DNA from: Pseudomonas asgharzadehiana
Lineage (GTDB): Bacteria; Pseudomonadota; Gammaproteobacteria; Pseudomonadales; Pseudomonadaceae
Length of the DNA: 64,000 nucleotides
Assembly (NCBI RefSeq): GCF_019139815.1
Contig: NZ_CP077079.1
Coordinates: 4,278,001-4,342,000 of the forward strand
Direction of reading: 5' to 3'
This document shows positions 1-8,485 of the stretch, one piece after another. The notes below the pieces were generated by a model that was given only the letters and a program-made list of their open reading frames with translations, made no database searches and was not told the origin of the DNA. Every line of letters begins with the position of its first letter. Within the stretch, counting starts at the first letter, position 1. The position numbers were made by a program, and so were the translations under genes.

Positions 1-1
1 A

Positions 2-967
2 CTGCTTTCGGAGCCGATGTTCCTCGATGGCCATCGCTTGCAGGTCACGCCGAGCATCGGTGTGGCATTGATTCCCGATCATGGCTCCACCCCGGCCGAC
101 CTGCTCAAACGCGCTGACATCGCCCTTTATCGTGCCAAGGACTCCGGGCGCAACACCACGCAGATGTTCCACAACAGCATGCAAAAGACCGCCAGCGAGC
201 GCTTGCGCATGGAAACCGACCTGCGCCTGGCCCTGTCGCGCGGCGAATTCACTGTGCATTACCAGCCTCAGGTAGACGCGCGCGGCAACAAAATCGTCGG
301 CGCGGAGGCGTTGGTGCGCTGGCAGCACCCGCAGTTGGGTGCGCAGTCGCCGTCCGACTTTATCAAGGTGCTGGAAGACAGCGGCCTGATCCTCGAAGTG
401 GGCACCTGGATCCTCGATGAAGCCTGCGCCGCCTTTGAGCAGTTGATTGCGCAAGGCCTGGTGGACCCACTCAATTTCAGCCTCTGCGTGAATATCAGCC
501 CCCGGCAGTTTCGCCAGAATGACTTCGTCGAACAGGTGGAGCACAGCCTCAAGCAGCACTCACTGCCCTGCAGCCTGCTGAAATTGGAAATCACCGAAGG
601 CATCGTGATCCAGAACCTCGACGACACGATCAGCAAAATGCGCCGCCTGAAAAAGCTCGGAGTGAGCTTTGCGATGGATGACTTCGGCACCGGCTACTCA
701 TCGCTGACCTACCTCAAGCGCCTGCCGGTGGATGCGTTGAAGATCGACCAGTCGTTTGTACGCGATGCGACTCACGACCCGAACGACGCCGAGATCATCC
801 GAGCCATTGTGGCCATGGCCCGCAGTCTGAACCTGGAAGTGATCGCCGAGGGCGTGGAAACCTTGGAACAATTGGCGTTTCTGCAAAAGCTGGGGTGCCA
901 TTTGTTCCAAGGGTATTTACACAGCCGACCATTGCCTATCGAGGGCTTCAGGCGGTTATTGGAGTAG
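2..967 (+). CDS. GGDEF/EAL c-di-GMP signalling protein, C-terminal part
   Basis: The 5' end lies outside the window. The visible part begins in the last strand of a GGDEF domain (SIGVALIPDHG, then a helix ending ALYRAKDSGRN), followed by a complete EAL domain. The EAL signature (GAEALVRW), NISPRQF, EITEG, DDFGTGYSSL, KIDQSFV and EGVET blocks are all present. These carry the metal and c-di-GMP binding residues, so the phosphodiesterase half should be active. Whether the cyclase half is active cannot be seen. No sensory domain is visible because the N-terminus is missing. It stops 3 bases before the end of a convergent gene. Confidence 0.95.
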   Translation: MLSEPMFLDGHRLQVTPSIGVALIPDHGSTPADLLKRADIALYRAKDSGRNTTQMFHNSMQKTASERLRMETDLRLALSRGEFTVHYQPQVDARGNKIVGAEALVRWQHPQLGAQSPSDFIKVLEDSGLILEVGTWILDEACAAFEQLIAQGLVDPLNFSLCVNISPRQFRQNDFVEQVEHSLKQHSLPCSLLKLEITEGIVIQNLDDTISKMRRLKKLGVSFAMDDFGTGYSSLTYLKRLPVDALKIDQSFVRDATHDPNDAEIIRAIVAMARSLNLEVIAEGVETLEQLAFLQKLGCHLFQGYLHSRPLPIEGFRRLLE

Positions 968-970
968 CGC

Positions 971-1942
971 TCAAATAAGGGCCACCGCTTGCCCTCGGGT
1001 GGGAGAGCTGCCGCGTCGCCCCCAGAGTTCTTCGCGACCGTTGATCACCGCTACCGAGTGCCCGGCGCGATTGCACATGCCCAATTGCCCGGCCGCCAGT
1101 TCGCGCACGGAGACTCTTTTCATGTGCTTGCGCAACCCCAGCCGCAGGAACCCCTCGCCCGGCCCGGTCTCGTCTTCGCCGTTGTTCAAACTACGAACCG
1201 CCGCCTGATAACTGCTGCTGGCCGTACGGTCGTTATTCTCCATCTGGGCACGCTTGGCGCTGGCGGCAAACAGAAACCGCGCATCCTTGAGCATTTCCTG
1301 ATCTGAACCGGTGAATTTCGCCGCCCGCGCACCTTCGGCCAATTCACGCTCCGTTAAATTGAGCCGAAAATCATCGCGCATGACGATATGGTACAAGTCG
1401 CCGGTCTTGCGCACTTCCTTGAAGATGTCCGTGGGGCTTTGACCGAATCGATACATCGCCGCTTTGATGGCCGAGACCGTCACACAGTTACCATCCGGGC
1501 CCTGGCGAAACCCACTCCAGATATTGTTCGGCTTTGCGCCATTGCGCTTATTCGACAAGGCCGGAAGATTCACGTCGGAAGTGGGCAGGGGTGCCACCTG
1601 CGCGGGTAACACTTTGGGGGTGATTTTGGCTGGCGACGGGGTTATAACCGACACTCTTGTATCGGGGATTATCCTGTTCTGCTTCCCGCCCAGCACGTTC
1701 ATTAACCGGGTGAAAAAAGAAGCAAACAGAGAGGTCAATGTCTTGAACGATCCTGATGCTCGCCTTACACCGAATTTACTTTGCGAGAGGGCGCGTGGCC
1801 GAGCATAAAAGCGAGAAGACCGCCCTTCACCGGCAGGCATAATTTTTGGCGCTACTTCATCAATCGCACGCACGGGCTCAACGGCGACCAACCGACCCAC
1901 CCTTACCATCTGCTGCATACTTTTAATTGAACAGCACGACAT
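971..1942 (-). CDS. Candidate type III effector with papain-like Cys/His domain
   Basis: A 323-aa protein; I do not recognise a named family. The N-terminal ~140 residues look disordered and Ser/Pro/Arg-rich, with one hydrophobic helix near residues 65-83 (LTSLFASFFTRLMNVL) and a Pro-rich linker. The C-terminal ~180 residues look folded, with a GNCVTV block (Cys153) and a late GHSVAVINGREELWG block (His295), the order seen in papain-like cysteine proteases and related transferases. The ATG at 1942 is chosen because GGAGGGA sits 5 bases upstream; a GTG at 1972 would add ten residues but has no comparable site. It follows the 162-aa gene behind the hrp-box by 98 bases with no clear promoter of its own, so it may be co-transcribed. 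Effector status is inference; the Cys and His are seen. Confidence 0.6.
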   Translation of the reverse strand: MSCCSIKSMQQMVRVGRLVAVEPVRAIDEVAPKIMPAGEGRSSRFYARPRALSQSKFGVRRASGSFKTLTSLFASFFTRLMNVLGGKQNRIIPDTRVSVITPSPAKITPKVLPAQVAPLPTSDVNLPALSNKRNGAKPNNIWSGFRQGPDGNCVTVSAIKAAMYRFGQSPTDIFKEVRKTGDLYHIVMRDDFRLNLTERELAEGARAAKFTGSDQEMLKDARFLFAASAKRAQMENNDRTASSSYQAAVRSLNNGEDETGPGEGFLRLGLRKHMKRVSVRELAAGQLGMCNRAGHSVAVINGREELWGRRGSSPTRGQAVALI

Positions 1943-1945
1943 AAA

Positions 1946-1952
1946 TCCCTCC
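1946..1952 (-). promoter_or_regulatory. Ribosome-binding site deciding the effector start
   Basis: On the minus strand this reads GGAGGGA, five bases ahead of the ATG at 1942. It is much stronger than anything ahead of the upstream GTG at 1972 and supports the shorter N-terminus beginning MSCCSIKS. Confidence 0.7.
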
Positions 1953-2040
1953 ATAAGCACGCACTTCTCCACACCTTTTAAACCGGGAGAAATGCATGCA
2001 CTTAATTAACCACACTTAAAAGCCGGGGCTAACCTCAGCG

Positions 2041-2529
2041 TTATAAAGTTCGGCGCGAATTGAATCGCCAGTGCCTTGGACTGAATCGTTTATCAGTCGG
2101 GGGCGGGCTGGTCAGATCCGAGTCAGTCTCATCCGGGCTCGGATTGACAGCAGGTGCAGGCGTTGGGGTCACGCTTGGCAATTTGCCCAGGTCGGGTTGT
2201 ACCGGCGGCTCATTGACATCCGGCTTTATTCGTAAATCGACCGGTTCCTGGCGTGCATCAGGCATTACGGTTCTGGCGGGAAACATATCGCGGATTATTT
2301 TGAATACCAGTTCCAGCATATCGAACAACCTCGCAAAGACCGATGCGTCGCGCATTACCTCACTGCGCGGAGCCCAGCTATTATCCTGCCGCAAAGGCGC
2401 GCAATGGACGTTGTTATGCGAAGCCGTGGATGCCGGATGCGCGGCTGTTTTCATGAGGGGGACGGCGGTTTGATCATTGGATGATGTATCAAGTTGGACG
2501 ACAGGGCGATTACCAATCGATAAAGACAT
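2041..2529 (-). CDS. Orphan HrpL-box gene, possible type III secreted protein
   Basis: A 162-aa protein of unknown function. It has a Ser/Asn/His-rich N-terminus (MSLSIGNRPVVQLDTSS), a hydrophobic helix around residues 67-85 (VFARLFDMLELVFKIIRDMF) and a long Pro/Asp/Ser-rich tail ending in a basic stretch. It lacks the Cys/His domain of its downstream neighbour but shares the order: disordered N-terminus, one hydrophobic helix, Pro-rich segment. ATG 2529 is preferred because AAGGA lies nine bases upstream; a GTG at 2535 would be too close to it. A near-consensus HrpL promoter lies 96 bases upstream. It could be an effector, a truncated paralogue of the next gene, or an accessory secretion protein. 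Confidence 0.6.
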   Translation of the reverse strand: MSLSIGNRPVVQLDTSSNDQTAVPLMKTAAHPASTASHNNVHCAPLRQDNSWAPRSEVMRDASVFARLFDMLELVFKIIRDMFPARTVMPDARQEPVDLRIKPDVNEPPVQPDLGKLPSVTPTPAPAVNPSPDETDSDLTSPPPTDKRFSPRHWRFNSRRTL

Positions 2530-2624
2530 GAGCACGTTCCTTTGTTCGGTGTCATCTGGCGCGACAGCGGGCCAGAAAAAAGTTGATCGACTGAAAACAA
2601 CAGCGTTGCTTTGCAGACGATACT

Positions 2625-2652
2625 TACGTGGACTGTGACGCTATCGAGTTCC
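2625..2652 (-). promoter_or_regulatory. hrp box (HrpL ECF sigma promoter), predicted
   Basis: The minus strand reads GGAACT, 15 bases, CCACGTA. This fits the HrpL consensus GGAACC-N15/16-CCACNNA with one mismatch (the sixth base). It points at the 162-aa gene starting at 2529. The spacing, orientation and non-coding location all fit a real promoter. No T3SS apparatus gene is in the window. Confidence 0.65.
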
Positions 2653-3021
2653 AGAAAATGACACTTCATATAAGGAAATCAAAAAATCTCTCGACTTTTT
2701 TATCATGCCCCGCTTTAAACACCACGCGCCAAGCGACTTGGATGGCACTTCAATCGACACACATAATAATAAACCGTCGAGTATGCAATTCACCGATATA
2801 CATTCGCACACCACACCACTTCAGATTGTGATATTCCGCGCAGCGCGAGCCCGCTCATGCCAGCCAAGTCATTCTTTGCGCACCGATGCAATACAACAAA
2901 TACGCTTACACACCGATCCATTATGAAACTTAAAACATATGAACTTTTCAGCTGTTTTCCAAAAGCCGCCAATACCCTGCGATGGGAGCGGATTCCCGGT
3001 GAGAGGCGCCCAGAAACGCAA

Positions 3022-3051
3022 AATGCTCCGCATCTTTCGATACGGAGCATT
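3022..3051 (-). terminator. Rho-independent terminator downstream of dusC
   Basis: Perfect 9-bp stem AATGCTCCG / CGGAGCATT with a 12-base loop. Read on the minus strand it is followed by TTGCGTTT. It lies 55 bases beyond the dusC stop codon. Confidence 0.7.
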
Positions 3052-3105
3052 CATTTGTTACACCCAAAGCGCTACCGATAACTCACCGCAGCCCTCTCAC
3101 GTCAC

Positions 3106-4083
3106 TCAAGCGTTACCGCATGCCTCAGAGGCCGCGGCATGCTCCATCCCGAGCAAGCGGCTGACCCGCTCCAAGTCGACTTCCCGACGCATAGCGGTAA
3201 ACAGCTCCACCGCTTCAGGGTAATTGCGCGTCAGCATCGCCAGCCACTGCTTCAAACGACCAGGCGCTTGTTTTTCGGTGAGTTGCGCTACCGACTGGCG
3301 CCAGAACGACTGGAGCATCGGCTGCATCTGCGCCCACGTCATCTCGATCACCTCTTCGCCTGCGCGTGCAGCGGCGATCTGCCGAGCCAGGTCCGGACGG
3401 GCCACCAGGCCGCGCCCGAGCATGATGTCTTCGGCGCCGCTGACCTCGCGGCAACGCCTCCAGTCTTCGACGCTCCAGATATCGCCATTGGCGAACACCG
3501 GCACCTTGACGACGTCCTGCACCCTCGGGATCCATTCCCAATGGGCCGGTGGCTTGTAGCCGTCGGTCTTGGTGCGCGCATGGACCACAATGTGCGCCGC
3601 GCCGCCTTCAGCCAAGGCCGTGGCGCACACCAGCGCGCCGTCCGGGCTGTCGAAGCCCAGGCGCATCTTGGCGGTCACTGGGATATGCGCCGGGACCGCG
3701 CGGCGTACGTGCTCGACGATCTGGTTGAGCAACTCCGGCTCCTTGAGCAACACCGCGCCGCCGCGCGACTTGTTCACGGTCTTGGCCGGGCAGCCGAAGT
3801 TCAGGTCGATCACTTGCGAACCCAGCTCACAGGCCAACGCGGCGTTTTCCGCCAGGCACACCGGGTCGGAGCCGAGCAATTGCACGCGCAAAGGCACGCC
3901 TGCGGCGGTATGGGCACCGCACAGCAACTCAGGAGCAAGTTTGTGGAAATAGGCGGGGGTGAGCAGGCGGTCGTTGACGCGAATGAATTCGGTCACGCAC
4001 CAATCAATACCGCCCACGCGGGTCAACACGTCCCGCAGGATGTTGTCGACCAACCCCTCCATGGGCGCCAAAGCAATTTGCAT
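3106..4083 (-). CDS. dusC: tRNA-dihydrouridine(16) synthase DusC
   Basis: FMN-dependent reductase that converts U16 of tRNA to dihydrouridine. The protein is 325 aa, full length for DusC. Seen: the N-terminal LAPMEGLVD flavin-binding strand, the [15 protein letters not shown] active-site loop with its catalytic Cys, the VTAKMRLG and HARTK blocks of the TIM barrel, and the LGRGLVARP phosphate-binding end. The start is set at ATG 4083 ([10 protein letters not shown]), where the family normally begins; an upstream GTG at 4092 adds only MFS. It is followed by a terminator, so it is probably the last gene of its transcript. Confidence 0.92.
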   Translation of the reverse strand: MQIALAPMEGLVDNILRDVLTRVGGIDWCVTEFIRVNDRLLTPAYFHKLAPELLCGAHTAAGVPLRVQLLGSDPVCLAENAALACELGSQVIDLNFGCPAKTVNKSRGGAVLLKEPELLNQIVEHVRRAVPAHIPVTAKMRLGFDSPDGALVCATALAEGGAAHIVVHARTKTDGYKPPAHWEWIPRVQDVVKVPVFANGDIWSVEDWRRCREVSGAEDIMLGRGLVARPDLARQIAAARAGEEVIEMTWAQMQPMLQSFWRQSVAQLTEKQAPGRLKQWLAMLTRNYPEAVELFTAMRREVDLERVSRLLGMEHAAASEACGNA

Positions 4084-4138
4084 GGAAAACACTCAACAAA
4101 AATCGTGGCGCAGTTTACTGGGTTTCCCGCAACAAACG

Positions 4139-4573
4139 TTAACCCCCGGTCAGGGCGGGGCCATACCCGTCGAGAAACTCGGAGGGCATGCGCTTGGGCT
4201 TGCCGCTGGACAGTTCGATGCAGACAAACGTGGTGTGTGCCCGCAGCAGGGTCGTGCCATCGCACGGGCGCATCAGTTGGAAGCGGCGGGTCATTTTCAG
4301 GCGCTGATCCCAATCGACGATCCAGGTGGCCAGTTGCAGTTCGTCGCCTTCATAGCCCGCCGCCAGGTAGTCGATCTCATGGCGCACCACGGCCATGGCG
4401 CGATCCAGGCGGCGATACTCGGTGAGGTCCAGCCCCAGCCGCTGGGAGTGGCGCCAGGCGCAACGCTCCAGCCAGGAAACGTACACCGCATTGTTGGCGT
4501 GCCCCAGGCCGTCAATGTCTTCAGCCGCTACCTGCAGATCAATGATAAACGGCGTTGCCAAATCCCAGCCCAT
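4139..4573 (-). CDS. Acyl-CoA thioesterase, hotdog fold (YbgC/4HBT type)
   Basis: A 144-aa single hotdog domain. The GLGHANNAVYVSWLE helix start is the hallmark of the 4-hydroxybenzoyl-CoA thioesterase group, which hydrolyses acyl-CoA esters in the cytoplasm. The rest alternates strand segments typical of the fold (MAVVRHEIDYLAAGYEGDEL, TTLLRAHTTFVCIEL). A GGAG six bases upstream supports the ATG at 4573. The substrate cannot be told from sequence. It lies between an alpha/beta hydrolase gene and dusC on the same strand. Confidence 0.85.
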   Translation of the reverse strand: MGWDLATPFIIDLQVAAEDIDGLGHANNAVYVSWLERCAWRHSQRLGLDLTEYRRLDRAMAVVRHEIDYLAAGYEGDELQLATWIVDWDQRLKMTRRFQLMRPCDGTTLLRAHTTFVCIELSSGKPKRMPSEFLDGYGPALTGG

Positions 4574-4613
4574 GCCTTGCTCCCGGTCGATTAATGTCGG
4601 CGGCAGCAGTGTA

Positions 4614-5447
4614 TCAGGCGCTCTGGCGCTGCTGTAGTCGACCGTCAGCCAGCAGCGCCAGCACGGCGTCGATCACCCGGGGGTCGGCCAGCACTTTCTG
4701 GTGACCGCCCTGCTCCAGGCGTAGCAGGCGGCTGTCGAACCAGGCATCGTGAATGGCTTGAGAGGCCCGGACCGGCACAAAGGTGTCGTCTTCGGCATGT
4801 ACGATCAGGCCGGGGATGTTCATCTGATAGTGGGCCACGTCCAAGTGCTTGAGCGGCATGCCGAACGTGTGCTCCACCTCCTGGATAAACGCCGAACGCG
4901 CCCGCGGCGGCAAGCCAACCATGCGGGTGAAGCCGCGCAGCACATCCAGAAAGCGTGACGGCGCCGCAATACTGGCCAACACCTCGGTACGCAAACCGAG
5001 CTGCACCGCCAGCATCGCACTGGCACCGCCCATGGAATGGCCAATGACCGCATGCAGCGGTGGCAACTCGGCCGCCGCATCCAGCATGGCGCGGGCAAAC
5101 AGCAGCACATGGGCTTCACGCCCCGGCGAACGACCGTGGGCGGGGCCGTCCAGGGCGATCACTGAATAGCCCGTGTCGACCAGCGCCGTGATCAGGCTGG
5201 CAAATTGCGTGGGGCGCCCTTCCCAGCCATGCATCAGCAACACCGTCGGCCCTTGCCCCCAACGCAGGGCCGACAAGCCAAAACGCAAGGTGATGCGCTC
5301 TGACTGGGCCAACAGCGGCAATTCCCAGTCACGCGGCGGCAGATCGCGCGGGGTCATGAAGGTGCGGCGCATCCGGTTGGCAACCATGTGCGGCGCCAGG
5401 CGGCCAACGGTGCCGTTGAAACTGCGAACCCAGGTCAATGCGCCCAT
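4614..5447 (-). CDS. Alpha/beta-fold hydrolase
   Basis: A 277-aa cytoplasmic hydrolase. The oxyanion region is LLMHGWEGRP, the nucleophile elbow is GHSMGG (Ser), the acid is in IVHAEDDTFVP and the catalytic His is in LEQGGHQKVL. Reading frame upstream of 5447 is open but out of place, because it runs through the TetR gene. GAGGG eight bases ahead of the ATG at 5447 supports this start. It follows the TetR gene by only 14 bases, so the regulator probably controls it. The substrate is unknown. Confidence 0.85.
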   Translation of the reverse strand: MGALTWVRSFNGTVGRLAPHMVANRMRRTFMTPRDLPPRDWELPLLAQSERITLRFGLSALRWGQGPTVLLMHGWEGRPTQFASLITALVDTGYSVIALDGPAHGRSPGREAHVLLFARAMLDAAAELPPLHAVIGHSMGGASAMLAVQLGLRTEVLASIAAPSRFLDVLRGFTRMVGLPPRARSAFIQEVEHTFGMPLKHLDVAHYQMNIPGLIVHAEDDTFVPVRASQAIHDAWFDSRLLRLEQGGHQKVLADPRVIDAVLALLADGRLQQRQSA

Positions 5448-5461
5448 GCTGCAAACCCTCT

Positions 5462-6001
5462 TCAGCGCACCGCCGACTTGGCCGCGCGTATCACCCGGTC
5501 CGACAACTCGCCCGGCCCCAGCGCCCGCGCCAGGGTCAGGCCACCCACCATCAAGGCCATGTCTGCCAAGGCCTTGTCGGTGTCTTCGGGGCTGCCCGCC
5601 AATTGTGCGGCCATTAACTCGACATGCTCGCTCAAGACCTCGCGAAAAGCCTCCGGCAAACGTCCCATCTCGCCAACCGTGGCCGGCAAGGGGCACGCCT
5701 GGGAGGTGGAGTCACGATGCTTGCGCGACAGGTAAAACGCCGCCACCAATGCACGGCGCTCTTCGCCGGTGATCTGTTCGTCCATGTCGTCGATGGAGGC
5801 GCGGCGCTGCGCCAGCAACTGGCTGAACGCCTCCAGCATCAGCGCGTCCTTGCTTTCGAAGTGCGCATAGAAGCCACCGACGGTCAGCCCCGCCGCCCCC
5901 ATCACTTCGCCGACGCTCGGCTCGGCCGGGCCACGCTGGATCAACGCGGCGCTGGCGGCTTGAAGAATGCGTTCGCGGGTTTGTGCTTTTTTATCGCTCA
6001 T
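5462..6001 (-). CDS. TetR/AcrR family repressor
   Basis: A 179-aa regulator with an N-terminal TetR helix-turn-helix (TRERILQAASAAL... VGEVMGAAGLTVGGFYAHF...SKDALMLEAF) and a helical ligand-binding C-terminal half. GGAGG six bases before the ATG at 6001 fixes the start; a TTG at 6004 is less likely. The downstream hydrolase is almost certainly co-transcribed. A perfect AT-rich palindrome lies 27 bases upstream, consistent with autoregulation. The effector ligand is unknown. Confidence 0.9.
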   Translation of the reverse strand: MSDKKAQTRERILQAASAALIQRGPAEPSVGEVMGAAGLTVGGFYAHFESKDALMLEAFSQLLAQRRASIDDMDEQITGEERRALVAAFYLSRKHRDSTSQACPLPATVGEMGRLPEAFREVLSEHVELMAAQLAGSPEDTDKALADMALMVGGLTLARALGPGELSDRVIRAAKSAVR

Positions 6002-6027
6002 CAAAGCCTCCGACTCTCATGGGGTGG

Positions 6028-6048
6028 ATATTATTACCATAATAATAT
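6028..6048. promoter_or_regulatory. Palindromic operator, probable TetR site
   Basis: Perfect inverted repeat ATATTATTA - CCA - TAATAATAT just upstream of the TetR gene, in the place where its promoter must be. The size and position fit a TetR-family operator. Binding by this particular regulator is inferred. Confidence 0.6.
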
Positions 6049-6129
6049 TAAGCAAGCGAACGCCATGACCACTGGTCAGAACACAGGAAAGGAGTCGAGA
6101 GGAAAATTGGCTAAACGCCAGACAAACAA

Positions 6130-6158
6130 AAGGGCCATTCAATAATTGAATGACCCTT
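6130..6158 (-). terminator. Terminator of the tRNA operon
   Basis: Hairpin with a 13-bp stem (one A/C mismatch) around a 3-base loop. On the minus strand it is followed by GTTTGTCTG. It lies 26 bases beyond the last tRNA gene. Confidence 0.65.
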
Positions 6159-6183
6159 AAAAATCCCGCAGAGCGGGTAATCG

Positions 6184-6259
6184 TGGCGTCCCCTAGGGGA
6201 CTCGAACCCCTGTTACCGCCGTGAAAGGGCGGTGTCCTAGGCCACTAGACGAAGGGGAC
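6184..6259 (-). tRNA. tRNA-Glu (TTC), copy 2 in transcription order
   Basis: 76 bases with encoded CCA. The acceptor stem is GTCCCCT/AGGGGAC, the anticodon loop reads CTTTCAC with TTC, and the T loop is GGTTCGAACC. It is the last gene of a four-tRNA operon and identical in sequence to the copy at 6465. Confidence 0.97.
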
Positions 6260-6338
6260 ACAAACCTTCTATACAACGGATCAGGGCTGAGACCTGATCG
6301 ATTCAAGGACGGTGTGGCCAGACCTTGAACCTGTAAAT

Positions 6339-6414
<76 letters not shown>

Positions 6415-6464
6415 GGATTTTTCGTCTCGCGACGCAGCAGACCTTTCGAACTGCTTGTTGAAAC

Positions 6465-6540
6465 TGGCGTCCCCTAGGGGACTCGAACCCCTGTTACCGC
6501 CGTGAAAGGGCGGTGTCCTAGGCCACTAGACGAAGGGGAC
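6465..6540 (-). tRNA. tRNA-Glu (TTC), copy 1 in transcription order
   Basis: 76 bases with encoded CCA and the same sequence as the Glu gene at 6184. It is second in the operon, after a tRNA-Ala, and upstream of gltX's own product's substrate genes only by position: gltX itself is transcribed separately toward this cluster. Confidence 0.97.
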
Positions 6541-6618
6541 AAAACCTTCTGTACAACCGATCAGTGCTGAGTACTGATCAATTCAAGGACGGTGTGGCCA
6601 GACCTTGAACCTGTAAAT

Positions 6619-6694
<76 letters not shown>

Positions 6695-6715
6695 TCATCG
6701 GTGAGGACGGGGCGA

Positions 6716-6744
6716 ATCTTAATGGCGGTTTGGAAGTGTGTCAA
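6716..6744 (-). promoter_or_regulatory. Sigma-70 promoter of the tRNA operon
   Basis: On the minus strand: TTGACA at 6744-6739, a 17-base spacer, and TAAGAT at 6721-6716. A GC-rich discriminator (TCGCCCCG) follows, as is usual for stringently controlled stable-RNA promoters. Confidence 0.85.
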
Positions 6745-6795
6745 ATTTATTTTCAACAATTTCCAAAGTTTTTTGCCGGGATAACAATCACTTAC

Positions 6796-6827
6796 CGGCG
6801 AAACCCCGGAAAACCGGGGTTTCGCCG
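6796..6827 (-). terminator. Strong hairpin downstream of gltX
   Basis: A 14-bp perfect stem (CGGCGAAACCCCGG and complement) with an AAAA/TTTT loop, 15 bases past the gltX stop. There is no real T run on either strand, so it may stabilise the 3' end rather than terminate by itself. Confidence 0.6.
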
Positions 6828-6841
6828 TTGCAACAGCCTGC

Positions 6842-8323
6842 TTAAGCGATAGCGCCCAGCAGCTTTTCCCACTCTTTGTTTTCTTTCTTCGACACACCAC
6901 CAAGCAAATCAAGGGCTTGGCGCAGACGGAAACGCGTGAGGTCCGGGCCGAGGATTTCCATCGCATCGAGCACCGACACCGAACTGGCCTGCCCGGTGAT
7001 CGCGGCAAACATCAGCGGCATGGCGTCGCGCAATTTCAGCTCCAGGGATTCCACCACCGCCTGGATCGTCGCGGTGATCGCGTCCTTCTCCCACTGGCGC
7101 AGGCTTTCGAGCTTCCACAGGATCAACTGCATCAACTGACGAACCTGATCGCCCGAGAGTTTCTTGGACTCGAATAACGTGGCATCCGGGTTCACGCCGC
7201 CAGCAAAGAAGAAACCGGCCAAGGGTGCAACCTGGCTGAACGTCTCCACCCTGCCCTGCACCAGCGGCGCGATTTTCATCATGTACTCAGGGTTCAACGC
7301 CCACTGCTGCACACGGCTGGCGAACTCTTGCACCGGCAAGTCACGCAGCCACTGGCCGTTGAGCCACGACAATTTCTCGATATCGAAGATCGGCCCGCCG
7401 AGGGACACGCGGGACAGGTCGAAATTGTCGACCATTTCCTGCAGCGAGAACTTCTCACGCTCGTCCGGCATCGACCAGCCCATGCGGCCCAGGTAGTTGA
7501 GCATGGCCTCAGGCATGAAGCCCATACGCTCGTAGAAGGTCACCGAGGTCGGGTTCTTGCGCTTGGACAGCTTGCTCTTGTCCGGGTTACGCAGCAACGG
7601 CATGTAGCACAACTGCGGCTGTTCCCAGCCGAAATATTCGTAGAGCAGGATCAGCTTAGGTGCCGAGGGCAGCCATTCTTCGCCGCGCAGTACGTGAGTG
7701 ATGCCCATCAGGTGGTCGTCGACGACGTTGGCCAGGAAGTACGTCGGCAGGCCGTCGGTCTTCATCAGCACTTGCATGTCCATGCGGTCCCACGGGATCT
7801 CGACGTCGCCGCGCAGCATGTCCGGCACCACGCACACACCTTCGCTCGGCACCTTCATACGGATCACATGGGGCTCGCCGGCGGCCAGGCGGCGCGCCAC
7901 TTCTTCCTTCGACAACAGCAGCGCACGGCCATCGTAGCGCGGGGTTTCGCCACGGGCCTGTTGCTCGGCGCGCATCTGATCGAGTTCTTCGGCGGTGCAG
8001 AAGCACGGGAACGCATGGCCCATGTCTACCAGTTGCTGGGTGTATTGCTTGTAGATATCGCTGCGCTCGCTCTGGCGATACGGGCCATGCGGGCCGCCGA
8101 CGTCCGGGCCTTCGGCCCAGGTGATGCCCAACCAGCGCAGGGCATCGAAGATCTGCTGTTCCGACTCGCGGGTGGAACGCAGTTGATCGGTGTCTTCGAT
8201 CCGCAGGATGAACTCACCGCCGTGCTGCTTGGCAAAGCAGTAGTTGAACAAGGCGATGTAGGCAGTACCGACGTGGGGATCCCCAGTAGGCGATGGCGCG
8301 ATGCGCGTGCGGACGGTGGTCAT
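6842..8323 (-). CDS. gltX: Glutamyl-tRNA synthetase
   Basis: A 493-aa class I aminoacyl-tRNA synthetase that charges tRNA-Glu, the tRNA encoded just downstream. The Rossmann signature is [20 protein letters not shown] (HIGH-type HVGT), and the second signature is KLSKRKNP (KMSKS-type). [10 protein letters not shown] and LRGEEWLPS are the usual active-site blocks. ATG 8323 ([10 protein letters not shown]) is the family start; the open frame upstream crosses a REP sequence and is not coding. No zinc-finger Cys cluster is obvious. Confidence 0.97.
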   Translation of the reverse strand: MTTVRTRIAPSPTGDPHVGTAYIALFNYCFAKQHGGEFILRIEDTDQLRSTRESEQQIFDALRWLGITWAEGPDVGGPHGPYRQSERSDIYKQYTQQLVDMGHAFPCFCTAEELDQMRAEQQARGETPRYDGRALLLSKEEVARRLAAGEPHVIRMKVPSEGVCVVPDMLRGDVEIPWDRMDMQVLMKTDGLPTYFLANVVDDHLMGITHVLRGEEWLPSAPKLILLYEYFGWEQPQLCYMPLLRNPDKSKLSKRKNPTSVTFYERMGFMPEAMLNYLGRMGWSMPDEREKFSLQEMVDNFDLSRVSLGGPIFDIEKLSWLNGQWLRDLPVQEFASRVQQWALNPEYMMKIAPLVQGRVETFSQVAPLAGFFFAGGVNPDATLFESKKLSGDQVRQLMQLILWKLESLRQWEKDAITATIQAVVESLELKLRDAMPLMFAAITGQASSVSVLDAMEILGPDLTRFRLRQALDLLGGVSKKENKEWEKLLGAIA

Positions 8324-8413
8324 GGCGGGTCTCGAATGGGCAATAAAACTGAAAATTGAAACAAGAGGCGAATGGTAACAGCCTGGGGGATTTCTGGAAA
8401 ACCGAGGCGCGGC

Positions 8414-8463
8414 CATCGGGGGCAAGCCCCCAGTCAAATGTGGGAGGGGGCTTGCCCCCGATG
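8414..8463. repeat. REPIN (paired inverted REP sequence)
   Basis: CATCGGGGGCAAGCCCCC, a short spacer, then GTGGGAGGGGGCTTGCCCCCGATG: two REP units facing each other in the uvrB-gltX gap. The motif is of the kind typical of P. fluorescens-group genomes. Confidence 0.85.
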
Positions 8464-8485
8464 AGGCCAGTGGCATCACCGCCAA

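Noticed and set aside
3139..4425. A long open frame opposite dusC and the thioesterase gene
   Set aside because: The opposite strand holds genes with clear family motifs. The shadow protein is rich in His/Arg/Gln with no domain, which is what GC-rich antisense frames look like.
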